The position numbers were made by a program, and so were the translations under genes. From JAGMDK01 sp023128695 (GTDB taxonomy: Bacteria > Planctomycetota > Phycisphaerae > UBA1845 > Fen-1342), in NCBI GenBank assembly GCA_030628805.1, contig DAOVQG010000304.1, positions 1-5,704 on the forward strand: a DNA stretch of 5,704 bases. The letters are read 5' to 3'. Within the stretch, counting starts at the first letter, position 1, and every line of letters starts with the position of its first letter. Shown here in pieces: positions 1-5,339 of the stretch. Below the pieces are notes generated by a model, which had not been told where the DNA came from, did no database searches, and saw only the letters and a program-made list of their open reading frames with translations.

Positions 1-366
1 ACCGTCCGCGACGCCGAGCCGACCCCCGCCCCCGCGCCGACTACCCGGCCGGTGGTCGTAGTCGATTTCTCCAAGCGGCTGCGGCACACGCTGCGGTACG
101 TCGACGAGTCCACGCCGACCCGCCGCGCCCGGCCGCGCGGCGTGATCGGCGCGGAGGTCTGGGTAAAAGTCTCCGCCCCCGGCGACCCGCCGCCGAGCGA
201 CCCCGGCGAACTGACCTTCCTGCTGCTGAGCACCCGCACGCCCGCCGTGGCCGAGTTCACCGGCCCGGACGGTGGGAAGACAGCGCATTACATGCTACGA
301 TGGCTCAGCACCCGCGGCGAAGCGGGGCCGTGGAGCGAAACGGCCAGCGCGACGATCGGGGCATAG
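1..366 (+). CDS. C-terminal part of a fibronectin-III-like family protein (5' partial)
   Basis: Frame 1 is open from the first base, so the gene starts left of the window; an internal GTG at 52 is only a nominal start. The visible 121 residues begin with a Pro/Thr-rich linker (TPAPAPTTRP). A compact beta-type domain follows, with W-V-K-V in the middle and an end reading AHYMLRW, G-E-A-G-PWSET and ATI. That end resembles the F and G strands of a fibronectin type III fold. The C-terminal 100 residues align along their whole length with the product of 2925-3212, at roughly 60% identity by eye, so the two are paralogs. From memory, related proteins occur as multi-copy hypothetical proteins in planctomycetes, with an Ala-rich helical N-terminus that is off-window here. 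No catalytic residues are evident and the function is unknown. A binding or surface role is possible, but no signal peptide can be judged. The gene converges on the methyltransferase gene, 57 bp away. Confidence 0.75.
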   Translation, partial: TVRDAEPTPAPAPTTRPVVVVDFSKRLRHTLRYVDESTPTRRARPRGVIGAEVWVKVSAPGDPPPSDPGELTFLLLSTRTPAVAEFTGPDGGKTAHYMLRWLSTRGEAGPWSETASATIGA

Positions 367-423
367 AACTCGAAGATACATCTTGGACGCACCTACACGG
401 CCATAGCGATCCCACGGTGGTGA

Positions 424-1062
424 TTATCCCCGGGCGCGACGACCAGAGGGTGTGCACGTCTTCGGCGCAGGGTTTGGAAAGAGCAGGCTCTGCGTCCCAT
501 TGTGGGCCATGCCGATCGGCTTCCCATGCAACCTGCTCAGATCAACCACTGCGCCAAAGGGAAGGAAAACACCCTCAAAGCGTTCGATGTGCGCACCCCA
601 GTAGATCATCGCACACGACATCGGGGCGCCCTTGCCGCCGCCTTCGCCGTTCACGAGAAACTTCAAGCGCGTGTCGTAAAGGAAGGCGATGGCGTCGGCT
701 ACGCCGAAGACGTAGTCCTTCCAGTGCCTAGTATTCGTGGCGACGGGGACGAGGGCCAGCACCTCCGACCCGTATTCCTCCCGCGCGCGGGCGCAGCGGC
801 GCAACCAATCCTTTATGGTCGTGCCTCGCTGCCGATCTGCGCCATAGGGAGGGTTGACGTAGATCGTGGGATAATCCCAACTGTCGCGAATACCGTCGTG
901 GTCGGGCAGTTGGTATTCCACTTCCGCCCCGACCACCGACTGAGCGTTTGAACATGGATCGAGGGCGATGGTCCCTTCGAAGACCTTACGCACGGCGCTG
1001 ACATACTTCGGCGGCGTACACCAAGTCTGGCTTAGCGAGTTGATGTTTCGTCCAGCGGTCAT
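424..1062 (-). CDS. Dam-like DNA N6-adenine methyltransferase, modification subunit of a type II R-M system
   Basis: The 212-residue product resembles the phage Dam-type N6-adenine methyltransferase family. It has the short N-terminal W-C-TPP segment (residues 14-18), LDPCSN (34-39), and the catalytic motif IV NPPY (70-73) in the string IYVNPPYG, which marks an amino-methyltransferase. LVPVATNT with H-W (104-114) and YDTRLKFL (129-136) follow, as is usual for the family. By family knowledge it transfers a methyl group from S-adenosylmethionine to adenine N6 in DNA; its target sequence cannot be read from the protein. The start ATG (1062-1060) overlaps the stop of the nuclease gene as ATGA, which suggests translational coupling. 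A GGAGGAG ribosome binding site lies 12 nt upstream (1081-1075), inside the nuclease gene. The last 30 or so residues are Pro/Arg-rich and may be a variable tail. Its role is inferred to be protection of host DNA against the adjacent nuclease. An orphan phage-type methyltransferase is the alternative. Confidence 0.85.
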   Translation of the reverse strand: MTAGRNINSLSQTWCTPPKYVSAVRKVFEGTIALDPCSNAQSVVGAEVEYQLPDHDGIRDSWDYPTIYVNPPYGADRQRGTTIKDWLRRCARAREEYGSEVLALVPVATNTRHWKDYVFGVADAIAFLYDTRLKFLVNGEGGGKGAPMSCAMIYWGAHIERFEGVFLPFGAVVDLSRLHGKPIGMAHNGTQSLLFPNPAPKTCTPSGRRARG

Positions 1063-2246
1063 AACTGACGGATACTCCTCCAGTCTTTGTTCGCGAGTTT
1101 GACCAGATCATCTCGCAGATGCTTGATCGTGGCCCGACGGGGAGCCACCACGTTGAACCAGCCCTCGACCTCGGCCTCACGGGTCGCGAAATACTGCTTG
1201 AGGGCCAGGTCGGCTTCGACGCGGATCTTGACTTTCGTGAAGCAGTTGCCTTTCTTGTCAGCGTTGTAGCTGGCCAAAAACGCCTCGCGTGCCGGCTTGA
1301 GTTCGGCAACGGGTTTGACAAGCAGCTTCTCGATGAACTGGCAAAGGCCGGCGTCTGTCAGAAACAAGAGCCAATCATAGGACTGGGCCAGAACGCGGAG
1401 TTCCTTGTTATGGTCCTCCGCAGTGAACCAGTTGCCGTGATTGCTGACCACGCCGATGGTCAGAATGAAGCTGCGGAGCGCATCGGCGTCAGTCCCGTCA
1501 ATGATCTCGCGGACGAGGGCGTCGTAATCCCCGATGCGCAGGTCGGCTCCGCCCGTGTCGAGCACGCCCTGCACCTTGCCGTTGGCCAGCCGGAACCTCT
1601 GGAGCGACGAGACAGAGCGGGCTACATACGCGCCCTGTTTGGCCTTCTCGATGGTCTGCGGCCCTTTCTTCATGCCCTCTTCGACGCCCACACGCTTACA
1701 CTCGAACATGGCAAATGGGGCATCGAGGAGATTCGCCAGCGCGACGGTGCAACCCTCGGCATCCATACTGGAAAGATTCGCGGTTGTGAATCCATGATCG
1801 CCTTTGGAAATCACCGCCGCGTTTCGCATGACATGCTTGCTCGTGACAAGCTCTTGCGACTTTGCGGTATGGCCTGCCGCGATTGGCGCACCAGCCTTGA
1901 CAAGTTTGCGTGAAGTGACGGGCAGGTGGAGGGGCTCAAGCGAGACAGTGTGTCTTTCGATGATCGGGTGGAGCGAGAACTCGACGTTGTGGATGATGTC
2001 GGGGTTGGCGAATTCGGGGATCGCCCTCTCGATGGCGATGGCGTCGCGAAGCTGCCAAGCGCACAGAGTATAGAAGGTTATGATCTCAACCAACGTCCCC
2101 AGCGCACGGCCGGACGCCTTCTTCTTGTCAGCGGCGTAGCCGAAGACTTCGGCGGCCAGCATCTTCTGCAGCTTGTCAACGGATGCGTACGACAACTCGG
2201 GGCTCCTCAGGGTGTATAGCATAGCGACTTCGCGAGCTCCCGTCAT
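1059..2246 (-). CDS. Probable type II restriction endonuclease of the PD-(D/E)xK fold
   Basis: The product has 395 residues. I do not recognise a named enzyme, but the context and one motif point to a restriction nuclease. Residues 175-184 read D-A-P-F-A-M-F-E-C-K: D175, then E182-x-K184 at the end of a hydrophobic strand. This is the spacing of a PD-(D/E)xK active site. The run KGPQTIEKAKQGAYVA (194-209) follows and could supply the next helix of that core. The C-terminal half (about 250-390) is mostly helical with no further motif I can name. No membrane segment or signal peptide is present. The gene overlaps the methyltransferase gene by 4 bp and is transcribed first. The start at 2246 has no clear Shine-Dalgarno. 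An ATG at 2222 (residue 9) has GGGAG 14 nt upstream and could be the true start. The row 1201-1260 is 55% GC, lower than the flanking family genes. No controller gene accompanies the pair. Inferred role: cleavage of unmodified foreign DNA. Confidence 0.62.
   Translation of the reverse strand: MTGAREVAMLYTLRSPELSYASVDKLQKMLAAEVFGYAADKKKASGRALGTLVEIITFYTLCAWQLRDAIAIERAIPEFANPDIIHNVEFSLHPIIERHTVSLEPLHLPVTSRKLVKAGAPIAAGHTAKSQELVTSKHVMRNAAVISKGDHGFTTANLSSMDAEGCTVALANLLDAPFAMFECKRVGVEEGMKKGPQTIEKAKQGAYVARSVSSLQRFRLANGKVQGVLDTGGADLRIGDYDALVREIIDGTDADALRSFILTIGVVSNHGNWFTAEDHNKELRVLAQSYDWLLFLTDAGLCQFIEKLLVKPVAELKPAREAFLASYNADKKGNCFTKVKIRVEADLALKQYFATREAEVEGWFNVVAPRRATIKHLRDDLVKLANKDWRSIRQL
1075..1081 (-). 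promoter_or_regulatory. Strong ribosome binding site of the methyltransferase gene
   Basis: The minus strand reads GGAGGAG here, 12 nt before the methyltransferase ATG at 1062 and within the last codons of the nuclease gene. It is an excellent match to the anti-Shine-Dalgarno sequence, though its spacing is slightly long. It would allow efficient methyltransferase translation in addition to any coupling through the ATGA overlap. Confidence 0.6.
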
Positions 2247-2334
2247 CCGCTATCCGCTACGGACGAGAAGTCGGGTAGGGTGTGCTCTGCCGACCGCTCT
2301 GCTCGGATAACCCCACAACCTCCGAAATCGCCCC

Positions 2335-2363
2335 TTGCCTCCTCTCCGGCCCAGGCGTATCAT
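2335..2363 (+). promoter_or_regulatory. Candidate sigma70-type promoter of the second family gene
   Basis: TTGCCT (2335-2340) and TATCAT (2358-2363) are separated by exactly 17 nt. They match the TTGACA/TATAAT consensus at 4 of 6 and 5 of 6 positions. Transcription would start near 2370, giving a leader of about 65 nt before the ATG at 2435. Position and spacing fit; activity in this host is inferred. Confidence 0.45.
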
Positions 2364-2420
2364 CCCGACCGGCTGGATTTGACCCGGACCCGGGGGCGCG
2401 GTGCCGTCCCCTGTCAAGCA

Positions 2421-2426
2421 AAGGAG
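2421..2426 (+). promoter_or_regulatory. Ribosome binding site fixing the start at 2435
   Basis: AAGGAG lies 8 nt before the ATG at 2435. It decides against the in-frame upstream ATG at 2282, whose product would begin with a Cys/Pro-rich stretch unlike this family. Confidence 0.75.
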
Positions 2427-2691
2427 CCCCTCCAATGGCCGACTACATTCCCGGCGGCGATGCCGCGTTCAACGCCTGGCTGGACAACTTCGTCACCTAC
2501 GCCACTGCCAACTTGGCCAACCTGGGGCTCGTGGCGGGTGACCTGACGCCGGTCACGACCGCGCAGACCGCGTGGGCCACAGCACTCAGCGCCCATGTCA
2601 CCGCGCAGCAGGCCGCCAAGAGCGCGACCCAGCAGAAGAACACCGACCGCGTCGCCGTCGTCTCCCTCGTCCGCGCCCTGGTCGGCCGGCC

Positions 2692-2772
2692 GTGTGCCAC
2701 TGCTCTGTGAGCAGTGTCTTGCGCACGGGTACGTTGTTGTTGTCCGGCACTGCTGACACAGCAGTGGCACAC
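2692..2772. repeat. 81-bp MITE/REP-like element with 25-bp hairpin-forming inverted repeats
   Basis: The left arm (2692-2716) and right arm (2748-2772) are inverted copies matching at 23 of 25 positions, around a 31-nt centre. Each arm is also a perfect 8-bp hairpin. Left: CACTGCTC, loop TGT, GAGCAGTG (2698-2716). Right: CACTGCTG, loop ACA, CAGCAGTG (2748-2766). The only two differences between the arms pair with each other in the stem (C-G against G-C), so the hairpin survives the change. The element carries no gene. It sits between the N-terminal block and the linker of the broken gene at 2435 and supplies that gene's premature TGA. It resembles non-autonomous palindromic repeats that I associate with planctomycete genomes; mobilisation by a transposase supplied elsewhere is inferred. 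Confidence 0.75.
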
Positions 2773-2843
2773 CCTGACGTTGACGACACCGAACGGGCCG
2801 CCTTGGGCATCACCGTGCCCGACACCGAACCCACACCCCCACC

Positions 2844-2899
2844 GGTTCACCGGCGAGACGCCGGTGCCACAGGTTCACCGGCTGGAAGCCGGTGCCACA
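2844..2899. repeat. Two tandem 28-bp hairpin units
   Basis: Unit 1 (2844-2871) and unit 2 (2872-2899) are identical except for the 5-nt loop. Each reads GGTTCACCGGC, loop, GCCGGTGCCACA. The loops are GAGAC (2855-2859) and TGGAA (2883-2887), and each stem is CACCGGC/GCCGGTG. There is no spacer between units, so this is not a CRISPR array. The pair separates the linker and the beta domain of the gene at 2435. It shares the word GTGCCAC with the arms of the element at 2692-2772. A palindromic repeat family spreading in trans is the likely explanation. Confidence 0.75.
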
Positions 2900-3212
2900 G
2901 GGATCGCTCATGACCGGCTGTCTCCTGCGCCTCCAGCACACGGTCGCCTTCATGGACGAGTCCACGCCGACCAGCAAGGCCAAGCCCGCCGGCGTGATGG
3001 GCGCGGAGATCTGGGTCAAGGTCGGCGACGCGCCGCCGGTCGATCCGGACACCGACCTGACGTTCCTCGGCCTCGACACCCGCACGCCCTACCTCGCCGA
3101 GTACGGCGGCGCCGACGGCGGCAAACCCGCCCACTACATGGCCCGCTGGGTCAACGCCAAGGGCGAAAAAGGCCCGTGGAGCGAGACGCTGACCGTGACC
3201 ATCTCGGCGTAG

Positions 3213-4103
3213 AGTGCTTCGGAGAACATGGTCCGGTCGGAGTTGCTCGACAGGCTGTCCATCTCGAGGACGACATTGTGGTCGAGGAGGCCCTGAATGT
3301 GATCGTTGCTTTGCGTGTTGACGACGGCACCGAACTCGCCGTAGGTCATGGGCCAGCAGGATTCGCTCGGCGGAGGCCTGCCACATCGCGGCACGGCCCC
3401 TGAGCTTGACGGTCCGCAGCCAGTCCAGCAGGTCGACGATGGTGGGCCACCGAGATGGCGCGCCCGAGTATACGCCGGCGCCGCGATACAGATGATCCAG
3501 GCCGCCGACGAGGAGGCTGATGACGCCCTCGCCTCCCCAGTACGCGGAGGCGATGACGTCGACGATGAGTTTGATCCAGACATTCGGCTCGCAACCAACT
3601 GGAGGAATCAGCGGGTTGAAGCGGAACGGGGCCACATCTCGGCCGATGGTGTACACACGAAGATCGGGCTGGAGGGCAGGGAGATCCCGGTAACCGCGCT
3701 TCCAGTCGAGGGCCAGTACCTTGATGCCGCGGGCCATGATGCCCTGCATAAGAATGAACGTGAGGTTCGTGTTGCCGGACCCACTTCGTCCGGCGACAAG
3801 GATGTGTTCCTTCAGCCGGTCGCTCTTGATCAGGAAGGGATACAACGAGCGCTCCCCGTAGGTGATGGTGCCGAGTGGCACGTCTCCGGCCCCGGCGAAA
3901 TCCCGGTTGGGTGGCGGAAACGGTGAGCGATCAGGTTCGTAACTGTGTCCAAGATGCTTGGCGGCGAGCAGCTCCAACGTCTGTTCGATCTCCGCTCGAC
4001 CGCCGGGCTCGGATTCCGTGAGGTAGACGGTCCACAGGCGGTCGATTTTCTTGCCGAGGACCGGCCGCAGTTTGCGGCACAGGTCTTGTATACGCGTGAT
4101 CAT
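3213..4103 (-). pseudogene. HerA/DUF87-type ATPase, 3'-truncated, frameshifted, Walker A mutated
   Basis: Starting at ATG 4103, the N-terminal 90 residues lead into a P-loop at residues 105-112 reading GRSGSGNT. LALDWKRGYRDL and VYTIGRDVAPFRFNPLIPP follow, typical of DUF87/HerA-like ATPases of integrative and conjugative elements, hexameric motors thought to move DNA or proteins. Three lesions show that it is dead. First, the Walker A Lys is Asn111 (AAC, 3773-3771). Second, after ERILLA the family-like sequence continues as MTYGEFG in another frame, so one extra base lies in the GGG run at 3350-3352. Third, similarity ends after NVVLEMDSLSSNSDRTMFSEAL (given here as a reading of about 3278-3213) at the stop codon of the plus-strand gene, so the Walker B region (EEAH type) and the rest of the C-terminus are absent. 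The unbroken minus-strand ORF extending to 2847 is misleading: beyond the frameshift its residues are out of frame and then antisense to the neighbour. The start overlaps the upstream gene as ATGA. Confidence 0.85.
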
Positions 4104-4249
4104 TCGGCATCACCCCCGTTGCCATCGAGAATCTCCAGTTTGCGGAAGGTCGAGAGGTACTGCTGCACGCTCTCCGGGAGTGCCCGTCTCAGGTCGGAGG
4201 CGTCCTTCCAGAATGCGATCCGCTCCGCCCGCCGTGGCCGGAAGTTCAC
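4100..4249 (-). pseudogene. C-terminal remnant of the gene upstream of the ATPase
   Basis: This minus-strand frame is open from 4255 to a TGA at 4102-4100 that overlaps the ATPase ATG (ATGA, 4 bp). From GTG 4249 it encodes 49 residues including ERIAFWKDASDLRRALPESV and ending FRKLEILDGNGGDAE. The composition is ordinary for a soluble helical domain and the coupling to the ATPase start is typical of an operon. An in-frame TAG at 4258-4256 closes it upstream. I therefore read it as the tail of a longer gene whose 5' part was lost at a junction near 4240-4256, where plus-strand coding sequence begins. In comparable elements the ATPase often follows a replication-relaxation-type gene; I cannot confirm that identity from 49 residues. 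A genuine small gene starting at GTG is the alternative. Confidence 0.45.
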
Positions 4250-4400
4250 GCCGCGCTATCAGCAGGCGCAGGCCGACGAGGGGGATCCTGTCGATCTGCC
4301 CCTTACAGCTGAGGTTGCGACCTCCGAGGCATCGGAACCGACATCCGACACGAACGAAGATAATGGGAAGACGACGGAGTCCATGCCTCAGGGTCCATGA
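4242..4400 (+). pseudogene. Acidic C-terminal tail of a 5'-truncated plus-strand gene
   Basis: From about 4242 the plus strand (frame 3) reads KFTPRYQQAQADEGDPVDLP, followed by an acidic Thr/Ser/Glu-rich tail ending MPQGP and a TGA at 4398-4400. That TGA overlaps the next ATG as ATGA. The overlap and the low-complexity acidic tail suggest a true gene end. The frame stays open further left (ATG at 3945), but there it is antisense to the ATPase operon and reads as noise. No start codon lies between 4242 and the tail. The most economical reading is a gene whose front was removed at the same junction that beheaded the minus-strand remnant. It is not recognised. Confidence 0.35.
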
Positions 4401-4921
4401 GGGAGATCATTCGCCTTGCGTTTGAGCTGACGCAGGCGGTCGATGGGCTCATGGCGCGCACGCGCGCCTTCTACTATGAAGTCATGCTGTCGGGGCACTC
4501 CTGCCCGCGCTGTGGCGGGGCGTTGCGGATGTTGGGCGAAGGCCGCTGCCGCTGCATCGACTGCGCCCACGAATGTGATCCGACGATTACGTATCAGCGG
4601 TGCAGCGTGTGCGAGGGCCACCTGCGATTGCGGGTCTGCCGGTATGTCTGCCGCCGGTGTGGTCGCGACGTGCATTCGCGATTCCTTTTTGACACCCGCG
4701 TGTTCGATCGGGAGTACTTCCGGGAACGGATGGCCGAGTCCCGCGAGCGTAAACGTGCGGAGCAGGCGAGTGTACCGCCGATCATGATCGCACGTCGGTC
4801 TGAGGAGCTGCAGCCGGCGCCTGCACACCTGGCGGCAGTGCCGGGGTTGAGTGAAGCCCTGGATGGGCTCGTCAACACACCGGAGCTGATAGCCTGGTTA
4901 TCCCTACCTCGAGTGGTATAG
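4397..4921 (+). CDS. Double zinc-ribbon protein of unknown function
   Basis: The 174-residue product has a helical N-terminus (MREIIRLAFELTQAVDGLMA) and two zinc-ribbon-like modules. The first pairs C36-x2-C39 with C53-x2-C56; the second pairs C69-x2-C72 with C85-x2-C88. C51, C60 and C81 are additional. HSRFLFDTRVFDREYFRERM and a Lys/Arg/Glu-rich helix (about 105-122) follow. The fold suggests binding of zinc and perhaps DNA or a protein partner; no enzyme motif is seen. From memory, similar proteins lie next to DUF87-type ATPases and helicases in mobile regions of planctomycetes, and they are longer (about 230 residues), continuing past the PGLSEALDGLV segment found here at 149-159. This copy stops soon after (4919-4921), so its C-terminus is probably truncated. 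Its ATG overlaps the preceding stop as ATGA; only a weak CAGGG precedes it, consistent with translational coupling. Confidence 0.75.
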   Translation: MREIIRLAFELTQAVDGLMARTRAFYYEVMLSGHSCPRCGGALRMLGEGRCRCIDCAHECDPTITYQRCSVCEGHLRLRVCRYVCRRCGRDVHSRFLFDTRVFDREYFRERMAESRERKRAEQASVPPIMIARRSEELQPAPAHLAAVPGLSEALDGLVNTPELIAWLSLPRVV

Positions 4922-4937
4922 CGATGAGAACGGCCGC

Positions 4938-5339
4938 GTGGTCATCGAGTTGGACGCGGACCAGGTTGAAGTCGTCGGCAGACCGATTCCGGCTTGCGAG
5001 AGCGACCCGATATCGCGGGAGCAGCAGACCCGGAACATGGCCAACTTCCTGGGCGGATTGAGCCAGGAGGCTGGCGTTCCCGCCATCGCGCCTGGGCAGC
5101 GGCTGGTGTCGGATCCGAGCTTCACCCACTGGGTCATGGCCGAGGGTCACGTGATCGGTGAGGCCCGGGATGTTGGGCCCGAGAAGAACGGCACGTGCTT
5201 CGCGTACGTCCGGCTGTTCAACATGCCCAAGTGTGCCGAGTACGGCACCATCGAACGCAAGCATCTTCGCGAGAAGGCCGATGGCCTGCTAAACGATGCT
5301 GCTGCCGCTGACGGCTTCGCCGAGGAGGTGCAACCATGA
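4938..5339 (+). CDS. Unrecognised 133-residue protein, possibly 5'-truncated
   Basis: Read from GTG 4938 the product starts MVIELDADQVEVVGRPIPAC, contains VMAEGHVIGEARDVG and RLFNMPKCAEYGTIERKHL, and ends AEEVQP. It is a soluble mixed alpha/beta protein without membrane segments or a motif I can name. The start is doubtful. No Shine-Dalgarno precedes the GTG, and the frame is open and protein-like back to 4893 (PGYPYLEWYSDENGR), directly after two consecutive in-frame stops (TGA 4887, TAG 4890). That pattern suits a gene whose front was lost, or a fusion with the truncated zinc-ribbon gene ending at 4921. The 3' end is sound: its stop overlaps the next ATG as ATGA, and its last codons hold that gene's ribosome binding site. 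Confidence 0.55.
   Translation: MVIELDADQVEVVGRPIPACESDPISREQQTRNMANFLGGLSQEAGVPAIAPGQRLVSDPSFTHWVMAEGHVIGEARDVGPEKNGTCFAYVRLFNMPKCAEYGTIERKHLREKADGLLNDAAAADGFAEEVQP
5324..5328 (+). promoter_or_regulatory. Ribosome binding site of the small acidic protein gene
   Basis: GGAGG, within GAGGAGG, lies 7 nt before the ATG at 5336 and inside the upstream gene. It supports that start strongly. Confidence 0.7.

Larger units (their letters stand above)
2247..2434. other. Divergent intergenic region between the R-M operon and the second family gene
   Basis: This 188-bp stretch separates the nuclease start (minus strand) from the ATG at 2435 (plus strand). It must hold the promoters of both transcripts. 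A plus-strand sigma70-like pair is visible at 2335-2363. For the minus strand I see no convincing -35/-10 pair. Just upstream of the nuclease start the minus strand carries TAGCGGA twice in direct succession, but its meaning is unknown. No open reading frame here looks coding. Confidence 0.6.
2435..3212 (+). pseudogene. Fibronectin-III-like family gene split over three frames by repeat insertions
   Basis: Three blocks of one recognisable protein lie in order but in different frames. Block 1 (2435-2689, frame 2) is an Ala-rich helical N-terminus starting MADYIPGGDAAFNAWLDNFV; it runs into a 25-bp repeat arm and stops at TGA 2708-2710, giving a 91-residue ORF. Block 2 (2773-2843, frame 1) is the linker: DVDDTERAALG, then a Thr/Pro run. 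Block 3 (about 2925-3212, frame 3) is the beta domain from LRLQHT to the end, homologous to the protein ending at 366. An 81-bp inverted-repeat element separates blocks 1 and 2, and two tandem 28-bp hairpin units separate blocks 2 and 3. From memory, intact relatives carry the blocks in one frame with a short linker at both places, so this copy has been interrupted. Block 1 keeps its own promoter and ribosome site and may still be translated. Block 3 could only restart at GTG 2892 or ATG 2910. The family's function is unknown. Confidence 0.8.

Noticed and set aside
367..423. Terminator between the converging genes, using the short palindrome at 373-384
   Set aside because: The stem is only 5 bp with a 2-nt loop and no T run on either strand.
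300..951. Plus-strand ORFs opposite the methyltransferase gene
   Set aside because: They are antisense to a gene with clear motifs, and their products are Arg/Ser-rich or featureless as expected of shadow frames.
1119..1913. Long plus-strand ORF of 264 residues
   Set aside because: It lies wholly antisense to the nuclease gene, has no ribosome site or recognisable domain, and is explained by codon bias of the real minus-strand gene.
2250..2334. Minus-strand promoter for the R-M operon
   Set aside because: TTGTGG-like and TTATCC-like words occur but not at a workable spacing; no pair is good enough to report.
2282..2434. Upstream ATG extension of the family gene
   Set aside because: The extension overlaps the promoter candidate and its sequence is Cys/Pro-rich; the ribosome site at 2421-2426 fixes the start at 2435.
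2844..2899. Possible CRISPR repeats (28-bp near-identical units)
   Set aside because: Units are directly abutting with no spacers, there are only two, and the variable part is a 5-nt hairpin loop.
2847..3349. Minus-strand continuation of the ATPase reading frame to 2847
   Set aside because: Beyond the frameshift it first runs out of frame and then antisense to the family gene; its Arg-rich sequence has no family match.
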